Assembly: GCF_001618885.1 (NCBI RefSeq)
Contig: NZ_CP015114.1
Location: forward strand, 1,426,001-1,490,000
Direction: 5' to 3'
Length of the DNA stretch: 64,000 nt
From: Staphylococcus condimenti
GTDB lineage: Bacteria > Bacillota > Bacilli > Staphylococcales > Staphylococcaceae
How positions within the stretch are numbered: the first letter of the stretch is position 1; each line of letters begins with the position of its first letter. This document shows positions 57,461-64,000 of this stretch, piece after piece. The notes beneath the pieces were generated by a model. That model was not told the DNA's origin. It worked only from the letters and a program-made list of their open reading frames with translations, and searched no databases. A program made the translations under genes and the position numbers.

Positions 57461-57505
57461 AAAAACAGCCTCCCTATGTATATCAATGTACATGAGAAAG
57501 ACTGC
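57461..57505 (-). terminator. Terminator of the secreted-protein gene
   Basis: Imperfect stem CAGTCTTTCTCATGTA / TACATAGGGAGGCTG followed by TTTTTTT on the minus strand. A variant is found in the truncated copy at 53181-53225. Confidence 0.75.
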
Positions 57506-57549
57506 TTATCTTTATACTATTAACGATGGTTTACGAATGCTTTGTATTG
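57484..57549. repeat. 66-bp direct repeat, copy 2 (copy 1 at 53202-53267)
   Basis: Identical over 66 bp to 53202-53267 and in the same direction. The two copies enclose the whole epipeptide cluster. Confidence 0.95.
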
Positions 57550-58116
57550 CTCTACGTTTTTAATGCCTTGTTGTACTGAGCTAATCGCATTAACTAATTC
57601 ATAGCCTGGTTGCGCTTGGTTCAATACAGTTTTTGCTTGTTCTACTGTTTTTTTCAATTGTGCTTCATCTTGGTTCATTGAATGATGGCTTTCAGTTAAC
57701 AAACTGTTTGCTTTAATAATTAAATTTTGTAGTTCTGTTTTTTTACTTTGAACATCTGAACTACCTTTTTCAGTTTGCAAGTGGATTTGGAATACTTCGT
57801 TATAGACAGCTGATAATCTATTAATCGCTGTTACAACTTGTGAATCATTTGAAGCATTTTGTTGTTTTTTAGCAAAGTGCAACTCTTGATTCAATTTATT
57901 TTGATAAAATCTTGCCCCTGATTCTTTCGCCATTGCTTTATAATATGAACTTGCGTTAAGTAAGTTTTTTAAGTTTTCTTTAGCTGTTACATCGTAGTCA
58001 CGGAATTCATATGCGCCATAAGAAGCAGCTTCAGCTTGATTTGAAAATACGTTTGCTCCTGCTGATCCAAGTAAAGCTACTGCTAATCCTGAGAGTAAAA
58101 ATTGTTTAAAATTCAT
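57520..58116 (-). CDS. Secreted helical exoprotein, unknown function
   Basis: The 198-aa protein has a clear signal peptide (about 1-30, VFSNQAEAA) and a mature part of mostly helical, Lys/Gln/Asn-rich sequence with no cysteines. It looks like small staphylococcal exoproteins, but I cannot name a family with certainty. AAAGGAG precedes the ATG, and it has its own terminator. A truncated second copy lies 4.28 kb away across the epipeptide cluster. Confidence 0.8.
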   Translation of the reverse strand: MNFKQFLLSGLAVALLGSAGANVFSNQAEAASYGAYEFRDYDVTAKENLKNLLNASSYYKAMAKESGARFYQNKLNQELHFAKKQQNASNDSQVVTAINRLSAVYNEVFQIHLQTEKGSSDVQSKKTELQNLIIKANSLLTESHHSMNQDEAQLKKTVEQAKTVLNQAQPGYELVNAISSVQQGIKNVEQYKAFVNHR

Positions 58117-58276
58117 AGTTGTTGTCTCCTTTAATTTACATACACAAATTATAAGACAGAAATAGCTTTTATTGAATTAACCAATTATTAAATATTAATT
58201 ATTTTATACAATGAACAGATGATGTACTTATATAATCAACGGGTATAGATGAAAAGCAACGAAAGGAGAAATTGCA

Positions 58277-58681
58277 ATGCCACCAAAACATATTGTCTCT
58301 GCTTCATGTGTTGTATTAAACGACGAAAATAATATTTTATTAATTAAAAGTCCATTGCGCGGTTGGGAAATCCCTGGCGGTCAAATTGAAAACGGAGAAA
58401 CTATTCGAGAAGGCGTTATACGAGAAGTCAAAGAAGAGTCAGGTATTGATGTTGAGCTGACTGAGTTCTGCGGTGTCTTTCAAAATACAGAGCATTCTAT
58501 TATTAATAATCTATTTAAAGGTGAATATATTGGAGGTAAATTAACAACAAGTGATGAAAGTTTAGAAGTCGGTTTTTTCATATATACAGAGGTAATGGAA
58601 AAAGTAACATGGGGAAACTTTACTGAACGTATACATTTGTGTTTTTCTGAAAAAGAGAAACCTTTCTTAATTTCATTTTGA
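58277..58681 (+). CDS. Nudix hydrolase
   Basis: The 134-aa protein has a complete Nudix box (GGQIENGETIREGVIREVKE then ESGID). The N-terminal strand ASCVVLNDENNILLIKS is typical. AAAGGAG precedes the ATG. It lies alone between the exoprotein gene and the repeat region, so there is no context for a substrate. Confidence 0.85.
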   Translation: MPPKHIVSASCVVLNDENNILLIKSPLRGWEIPGGQIENGETIREGVIREVKEESGIDVELTEFCGVFQNTEHSIINNLFKGEYIGGKLTTSDESLEVGFFIYTEVMEKVTWGNFTERIHLCFSEKEKPFLISF

Positions 58682-58734
58682 TACTAATATGCAACTTGGT
58701 CAGGTATGAATTTTTGACTTTTTAAGCATCTAAT

Positions 58735-58831
58735 TTTTAGAGGTTTTCTAGAGGTTTTTAATTATTCATCAAACTATATCCTTAATTTCGCGAGAGGTTT
58801 TCTAGAGGTTTTCTAGAGGTTTTCTAGAGGC
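58735..58831. repeat. CTAGAGGTTTT repeat array, outer copy
   Basis: Six units of the pattern (T)AGAGGTTTT, most linked by TCTAGAGG, in two groups (58735-58758 and 58793-58831). The same unit forms the array at 61148-61237. This one lies outside the left att repeat. Confidence 0.85.
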
Positions 58832-59630
58832 TAGTTAGGTAGAGGCGCCTATAAACATTTTTTAAGCATGCTAGAAACAGAATTATTTAATTAATATGCA
58901 TTTAAGACAACAACCAACCTTCTCTATCATTTCGTAAACATTTTTACACAAATCTAAGTTTCACATAATTTATTTTACAGATTTAATCACAAAAATTGGC
59001 CTACACCTTTGGAGGCAGTGAAGGCTGTCTCAGCAATTAAAAGTAATACTATGATATAGAAAACAGAATTTTGTGTGAGTCTGCTCGCTAGCTTAAAGGT
59101 ACATTATGCTTATTATATTTCATTTTTCGATTTGTAACCATTAAAAACCACCCACTAAATAATGTGGCTTCCCTTAAAGTTGAACACAAAGAATTCAACT
59201 TTAAAGGACTTTAATTATGAATAGACAATTTAAAAAGCAAGATTCCTATTAAATACAGAAATCTCGCCTTAGAAAATTAGCTTACTCAAAAGTTCAAACT
59301 TTTCAGTTCACTACATTTTTAGTTGTAAGTTTTATTATTTTTATATCATTATTCCCATTCGATGAAAGGGTAATTTTTCATTAATCCACACCAACCTGTA
59401 ACAGTTGATATTACAGTATCTTAATAACTATATACTTCTCATTAGTTCGCATCACTTCATAATTAACGTATTCACTGCCTGCAGTGTGTGGGAAAATATA
59501 TAATTAATACATTAAGTGTTATATATTAAAGTTTAAAAATAGGGTTTATTTGTGAAAATAGACGTACACTTGAGCTTTATTTCAAAATCATGCTCTTTTT
59601 GATCTTTTCATTATTTACAAGTTTATTAAT
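58832..59630. other. Spacer with left att repeat
   Basis: About 800 bp without a gene. It holds a hairpin (AAAGTTGAA...TTCAACTTT, 59175-59205) and the 20-bp att repeat at 59341-59360. A 10-codon ORF at 59218 is not convincing. Confidence 0.5.
59341..59360. repeat. Left attachment-site repeat (attL/attR)
   Basis: TTATATCATTATTCCCATTC is identical to 63926-63945, which contains the guaA stop codon and last codons. Direct repeats of the 3' end of a gene at both ends of an integrase-carrying segment are the mark of site-specific integration. Confidence 0.9.
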
Positions 59631-61131
59631 TTAACGATTTTCATTTATGATGGATTCCTGCATATTCCTCATATTATGTTCAATATTAGCAATCATCTCA
59701 CTAGAATTTGGTTTTAATCCATAGGTTGTTGACCTACTTTTTCCAAACTTCTTAACTATTCCTTTATCTATTAGACTATTTACATTAGTCTTAGCAATGT
59801 ATTCTGTAAAACCTTCTAAAGCTTCTATTTCTTTCATTTTAATTTTTCTATTTTCCTTTACTATATATCGAAGTATAGTTTTCTCTTGCTCAATTAAGTT
59901 TTCGTAGCTGTCTACTAAATCAATTTTCCAAATTTTTAATTTTGTTTTACCCTCGCTACTATGGATTTCAGGCATACGAAATTTATTTTTAAGCGCAGCT
60001 CTAAAAATCTTCATACCTCCTGATCCAGCACGTTCACTATAACCAGCTTTCCTAAACAAAGTTACTATTGTAGAATTTCTAGGATTAGACTCTCCACCTC
60101 TAGCAAATTCCTCTTTCGTAACTAACAACTCACCGGGATTTATAAAAACATAATTATTTTTATAAGCTTCTACAATAATAGATGAATTATCTTCATAATC
60201 AGCATGTATCAGTAAATTAGCTAGTGCTTCTCTTAAAGAAACTTCTACATCTGTTTTAACACCTTGTCGGACTTGCGTTTCTGGATTCAAAGCAAAACCA
60301 TCTAATACTGTATTAACCAACCTATTTAAAACGGTATTGTAAAAATTAAACAGATTAACTTCTTCATTTCCAACTTCTCCTGACGCTACTCTATCTATCC
60401 ATCTCTCATCTTCAGAATAATGTGTTCTATTACGATAGTCTAAATGGAAATTTGGAAAAAACATCTAAAATTGCTTGTTCCTTCCCAAAAAATAGCAATG
60501 CTCCTTTTTTTAATTTAAATTCATTCTCAATTCTATCTTTACCAACAGCTCCATACCGTTTTAAAAACTCCCAGTTGTCCATAGATAAAATATCCATATC
60601 AGAATTTCGCTCATGAATTAAATTCTTATATTTTTTAACAGCATCTAAATCTAAATCATCAATATTAAAATTAGATAATAATTCGCTATCACTTTTAGGA
60701 TCAGCATCTCTCAAGAAACGCCTTATTTCCTCTCCGCTCATTTTATGATCACTATCATTTCTTCTAATGTAACTGTTATTGATATTATTCTTTACATGTA
60801 AAGGCTTATTTTCACTCTTCACTTCAGGAATGTATATTTTTATATATTCCAATCCATCTTCTTTCAATACTTTTATATTACTATTATAAATATTATTAAA
60901 ATTTGTAAATTTTTTATCATTAGCTGTATCAACAATGGTTTGGATGTATTGATTAGCATTCTTCACTCCAGTAACTACACAACCTTGTTTTTCCTCACTT
61001 ACACCTAAATAAATAGTACCACCTTCTGTATTAGAAAAAGAAGAATACGTTTCCCAAAATGACTTGGGCACACCATCTTGTGCCTTTTTATATTCAATTG
61101 TTGTCCCTTCATTTAAAAACTCTTGTTCCAT
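59631..61131 (-). pseudogene. AlbA_2 (Schlafen-type) / HATPase_c_4 protein, frameshifted
   Basis: The N-terminal part has the AlbA_2 DNA-binding or nuclease-like domain (EYKKAQDGVPKSFWETYSSF, EGGTIYLGVSEE). The C-terminal part has the HATPase_c_4 domain (SLREALANLLIHADY, RAGSGGMKIF) and a final winged helix, as in COG2865 proteins. At a T6 run (A6 at about 60455-60460 on the plus strand) the frame shifts; removing one T restores AILDV-FPNFHLDYRN and a protein of about 500 aa. AAAGG precedes the ATG. COG2865 proteins are put forward as regulators and occur in defence islands. The repeat array at 61148-61237 covers its promoter. Confidence 0.85.
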
Positions 61132-61147
61132 ATTTATTTTCCTTTCA

Positions 61148-61237
61148 GTTTTCTAGAGGTTTTCTAGAGGTTTTCTAGATTTTTCCTAGATTTTCCTAGA
61201 TTTTCCTAGATTTTCTCTAGAGGTTTTCTAGAGGTTT
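61148..61237. repeat. CTAGAGGTTTT / CCTAGATTTT repeat array in AlbA_2 gene promoter
   Basis: Reading on the plus strand: three TTTTCTAGAGG-like units, then four units of TTTTCCTAGA, then two more TTTTCTAGAGG units. It begins 17 bp before the AlbA_2 start and covers the expected promoter, so it may be an operator array. Confidence 0.85.
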
Positions 61238-61425
61238 TAAAATTTCGCTTCAAAAACTCATTGCTATTTTTGCTTTTAATTTTATCATAAGCTTTATTAT
61301 TTATAATCACATATTTATTATTCTCAAAAAACTACTCACTAACACATGAACTGATAGATGGGGTATCTTTATAAATCCTAATAAAGTTATATTACAAAAT
61401 TGCTTAAATAAAGTGTGTAGTGTCT

Positions 61426-61856
61426 TTACGTTTCGTTAAGGAGATTATCTAAATCTCCTAATAATTTTCTATATTTCCTATCATCAAAGAATACACTCCA
61501 TGTATCTTGGTTGTTGTCGTCATATTCATATACCCCTCCTTTCTTTTTATAGTTTAATTTGTTTAAAACCTCATAACGTTTCATCCTGCCGTCTCCTAAA
61601 TTCTTAACACTTCGCATTGCTTGAAGTTTCTCATCTTCAGTCGTGATGATAGTAACCACGTTCATGTTTTTTATAGCAACAATCAATTGGATATCCATAA
61701 TCATAAACTAATGAATTAATCACTTTTCTTAACCAATGTTGGTTAGTTGAATTATATTCATATCCCAATTTCTTTAGATACTTGTTGCAAAGTAATATTT
61801 TCCCTTGCTTTTTTCTCTCTTAATTTAGAGGACAATTTTTCATCTATACTAGACAT
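61426..61856 (-). pseudogene. Divergent winged-helix regulator (Str/phage type), broken
   Basis: ATG 61856 (AAAGG 7 nt upstream) opens 32 codons of a helix-turn-helix (KLREKKARENITLQQVSKEI) that stop at 61758. The next frame continues YEYNSTNQHWLRKVINSLVY, DYGYPID and RGYY, a winged-helix motif common in phage and island regulators. A further shift leads into the open frame to 61426 (IITTEDEKLQAMRSVKNLGD, RYEVLNKLNYKKKGG). So the original protein of about 143 aa is split at two places. Position opposite the XRE repressor fits a str-like gene. Confidence 0.65.
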
Positions 61857-61893
61857 TCAATTACCTTTCACTCACGATACATGAATATAATAT

Positions 61894-61940
61894 CACTCAC
61901 AAAATGTGAGTGCCAACAACTTTATTCTCATTTTGTGAAT
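61894..61940. promoter_or_regulatory. Repressor operators between divergent regulators
   Basis: CACTCACAAAATGTGAGTG (61894-61912) is a palindrome with 8-bp arms. A second, weaker copy, ATTCTCATTTTGTGAAT, follows at 61924-61940. They lie between the divergent genes, where an XRE repressor is expected to bind. Confidence 0.75.
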
Positions 61941-61999
61941 TTAATATAGATGTACTACAAAATCTCGGATATAATATCTATGTGAAAGGAGTTATCAAA

Positions 62000-62623
62000 A
62001 TGGAAAATAGAATAGCCGAATTGAGAAAAGAAAAAAATATGACTCTAAAACAATTAGCTGAAGAATTAAATATACGCGATAATACTTTAAGCCAATATGA
62101 AACTGGAAAAAGGAATCCCCAAAGTGGGTTGCTACAAGAAATCGCAAATTTTTTTGGCGTATCAATGGAATATATTTTAAAAGCTACTGACAAGAGAGAT
62201 TATCCAATAGTAGATAACTCCAGTGCCATTGAGTTACTTGAGAAAATAGCAAATGAAAAAGAATTTAACTATTCGCATATATCAAAAAATACTGCTCTTA
62301 ATCTTAGTTTGTGGATTATCAATAACATGGATTACATTAAAGAACAGCATCCTAATCTGCTATATACTGCATCTTTTTTGGTAAAAAGTACAATCAGTGA
62401 AAATAAAATTTTGCAACATTACTCAGAAATGCGAAAAAAACAATTTAAGATTGTTGACGAAATTGATGATATATTGCTAGAAAGAGAGTTCTATGGTGCA
62501 AGTGTTGAACAAGTACTTGAATTCTTACATCAAAGTGAACGAATTGGCTATGAACATACTAAAAAATTGATGGAATATATAAGACAATTACCCACCGATG
62601 AATATGAAGACGAAGATTTTTAA
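62000..62623 (+). CDS. XRE-family repressor (Stl/CI-like)
   Basis: The 207-aa protein has an N-terminal HTH_3 domain (RIAELRKEKNMTLKQLAEEL, NTLSQYETGKRNPQSGLLQE) and a C-terminal helical region of about 130 residues without peptidase residues, so it is not a LexA-like self-cleaving repressor. ATG 62000 has AAAGGAG 7-8 nt upstream. It lies between operators and the integrase gene, in the same direction as the latter, as Stl does in SaPIs. It is the only intact gene of the island. Confidence 0.85.
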   Translation: MENRIAELRKEKNMTLKQLAEELNIRDNTLSQYETGKRNPQSGLLQEIANFFGVSMEYILKATDKRDYPIVDNSSAIELLEKIANEKEFNYSHISKNTALNLSLWIINNMDYIKEQHPNLLYTASFLVKSTISENKILQHYSEMRKKQFKIVDEIDDILLEREFYGASVEQVLEFLHQSERIGYEHTKKLMEYIRQLPTDEYEDEDF

Positions 62624-62715
62624 TTCAATTATTCATCACACCACAAGGTAGCTATTCCTTAATGGCGTGCCAATCCACTTTCACGCGTTGCAGGCAATAG
62701 AAAGGATTGATTTGC

Positions 62716-63851
62716 ATGATTAAGAAATACAAAAAGAAAGACAGTTCCATTGCCTATATGTTTGTTGCATATTCAGGGACTGACCCAGTTACAGGTAAGC
62801 AAAAAAGAACCACTAGACGAGGATTTAAGACTGAAAGAGAAGCTAAAATTGCAGAGGCAAAACTTCAAACAGAGGTAAGTCAAAACGGCTTTCTAAACAA
62901 CGATATAACGACGTTTAAAGAAGTATATGAGCTGTGGCTTGCACAGCATCAAAATACTGTAAGGGAAAGTACATATCAGCGTGTTTTAACTTTATTTGAT
63001 ACAGCCATTTTAGAACATTTTAAAAATGTACCAATTAAAAAGATAACTATTCCTTATTGTCAAAAAGTGATAAACAAATGGAATAAAAAGTACTCTGATA
63101 TTTAAGCTACACGAAATATATGCATCTAATGTGTTTAAATATGCCGTAGACCTTAAGATAATCGCTGATAATCCGTTTACACATACCACAACCACGAAAG
63201 AAAGAAACGCAACAAGAAGCGTCTATGAAGTATTATTCAAGTGATGAATTGAAACAGTTTTTAACTTTTGTTGAAGATGGCCCATTATATTACGCTATTT
63301 TTTCGAACATTAGCTTTTACTGGGTTTAGACGCGGGGAATTAATGGCTTTAACATGGAACGATATTAATTTTACTAAACAAAACATATCTATTAAAAAAC
63401 TTGTGCAAGAGGTGCAAATTATAAACTGGTAATACAAGAACCTAAAACTAAATCATCTCATAGAACAATAAGTATTGATGATAAAACTGCAAATGTATTG
63501 AAATCATGGCGCACTCATCAAAGAGTGGAGTCACTTAAATATTGTCACAATACCTCTGATAAACATCAATATGTTTTCACTACTGTAAGTGATAATAAAC
63601 CATTATACCCAGAACATTGTAATAAAGCATTGTTCTTAATTTGTGGGAAGAATAATTTTAAGAGAATTAAAGATTATGGTTTTAGGAACACTCATTGTTC
63701 TCTTTTATTTGAGGCTGGCCTTTCTATTCGAGAAGTACAAGATAGATTAAATCACGAAGACATTAAAACAACTATGGTTATTTATGCTCACGTAACTGAA
63801 AAACAACGTGATCAAGTGGCTGATAAATTTGCGGAACATATCAATTTTTAA
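62716..63851 (+). pseudogene. int: Tyrosine integrase, multiple frameshifts
   Basis: Pieces in successive frames give a phage/SaPI-type integrase of about 380 aa. The N-terminal arm-binding part (SSIAYMFVAYSGTDPVTGKQ, KRTTRRGFKTEREA) and core-binding part end at KKYSDI with a stop at 63105. Then KLHEIYASNVFKYAV, KETQQEASMKYYSSDELKQF, FRTLAFTGFRRGELMALTWN (catalytic Arg) and TCARGANYKLVIQEPKTKSS follow in shifted frames. The last piece has HCSLLFEAGL and the tyrosine in TTMVIYAHV. At least four frameshifts, several at A or T runs, make it inactive. ATG 62716 has AAAGGA 9 nt upstream. Confidence 0.9.
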
Positions 63852-63879
63852 GCAGAACGTATTCAAAAGCATAAAGAAA

Positions 63880-63915
63880 AGGCTAGAAAACGCATTATAC
63901 CAGCGTTTCTAGCCT
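63880..63915 (-). terminator. Terminator serving guaA (and integrase)
   Basis: GGCTAGAAA-CGC pairs with GCG-TTTTCTAGCC over a loop; CTTTTCTTT follows on the minus strand. It lies inside the island, so the island supplies the terminator of guaA. Confidence 0.8.
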
Positions 63916-63925
63916 CATATATCAG

Positions 63926-63945
63926 TTATATCATTATTCCCATTC
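63926..63945. repeat. Right attachment-site repeat at guaA 3' end
   Basis: Same 20 bp as 59341-59360. The guaA stop (63934-63936) is inside the repeat. Confidence 0.9.
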
Positions 63946-64000
63946 TATTGTACTTGGCGGCTTAGAAGTTACATCATAAACAACGCGGTTTACGTGATCA
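63934..64000 (-). CDS. guaA: GMP synthase, C-terminal end only
   Basis: The last 21 codons on the minus strand read NRVVYDVTSKPPSTIEWE before TAA, the typical end of GuaA, which aminates XMP to GMP. The rest is outside the window. The 3' end is the integration site of the adjacent island; the last codons are kept. Confidence 0.9.
   Translation of the reverse strand, partial: DHVNRVVYDVTSKPPSTIEWE

Larger units (their letters stand above)
59341..63945. mobile_element. Decayed SaPI/PICI-like island integrated at guaA
   Basis: The 4.6-kb segment between 20-bp direct repeats holds, from guaA inward, a tyrosine integrase (broken), an XRE repressor in the same direction, a divergent winged-helix ORF (broken) and an AlbA_2/ATPase gene (broken). 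Integrase-repressor facing a divergent regulator is the SaPI/PICI module (int-stl versus str), and the guaA 3' end is a known SaPI site (SaPIbov1). No primase, packaging or toxin gene remains. Confidence 0.8.

Noticed and set aside
58735..58831. Repeat array considered as CRISPR
   Set aside because: Units are 10-11 bp without unique spacers and no cas genes are present.
59218..59250. Short ORF (MNRQFKKQDSY) after a hairpin, looked like an insertion sequence remnant
   Set aside because: Only 11 codons, no terminal inverted repeats and no transposase similarity that I could recognise.

Overview
The window is a piece of a low-GC staphylococcal chromosome. The gene content (gltBCD, AdsA/SasH-like nucleotidase, Sle1-like LysM-CHAP amidase, mhqOD, butA-like reductase, IcaR-like regulator, bicomponent leukocidin pair, guaA) is staphylococcal. 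A complete assimilatory sulfate reduction cluster, which S. aureus lacks, points to a coagulase-negative species, possibly of the carnosus/simulans/condimenti type. That species guess is inference.

Layout. 1-6.8 kb: glutamate synthase gltB-gltD with the divergent LysR regulator gltC. 7.1-13.5 kb: YibE/F membrane pair, small hypothetical protein, MerB-like protein, broken patatin gene, two HesB/YneR-like paralogues around a Nudix gene, and an Sle1-like amidase. 13.9-17.5 kb: surface 5'-nucleotidase and arylamine N-acetyltransferase. 17.6-20.7 kb: TetR regulator plus an operon predicted to turn L-carnitine into glycine betaine. 20.7-27.7 kb: LysE exporter, mccA-mccB, Na+ symporter, IcaR-like regulator, Est30-type esterase, YpbQ-like methyltransferase. 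28-32 kb: DJ-1/PfpI protein, then an unrecognised operon (leader peptide candidate, HTH regulator, two related lipoproteins, zinc-ribbon/DUF805 protein). 32-36 kb: mhqD-mhqO and a PadR/DUF1700/DUF4097 module. 36-39 kb: a T-box-controlled but nonsense-interrupted methionine synthase-like gene, a frameshifted DUF523 gene, a frameshifted lipoprotein gene, and a SAM-I riboswitch in front of a 59-aa ORF. 39-48.7 kb: thioesterase, acetoin reductase, and cysH-cysJ-cysI-sumT-TauE-sat-cysC. 48.9-53 kb: leukocidin S/F pair and a glycosyltransferase with DUF5776-like repeats.

The most interesting part is 53.5-56.9 kb. It is an AT-rich yydFGHIJ-type epipeptide cluster: a precursor whose last 20 residues closely resemble Bacillus YydF, a radical SAM epimerase, an M50-type membrane protease, and an ABC ATPase and permease. 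A perfect 18-bp hairpin separates the precursor from the epimerase gene. The cluster lies between an intact secreted-protein gene (57.5-58.1 kb) and a truncated second copy of that gene's 3' end, with a 66-bp perfect direct repeat. yydH, yydJ and probably yydF each look one base out of frame at an A/T run, so the cluster may be silent in this strain, or the assembly may have indel errors.

59,341-63,945 is a 4.6-kb integrated element at the 3' end of guaA, bounded by a 20-bp direct repeat (attL/attR). It has a SaPI/PICI-like layout: integrase next to guaA, an XRE repressor in the same direction, a divergent winged-helix ORF, and an AlbA_2/ATPase gene. All but the repressor carry frameshifts. 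Arrays of a CTAGAGGTTTT repeat lie upstream of the AlbA_2 gene and again outside the left att site. About ten genes here are broken, nearly all accessory; the long housekeeping genes are intact.
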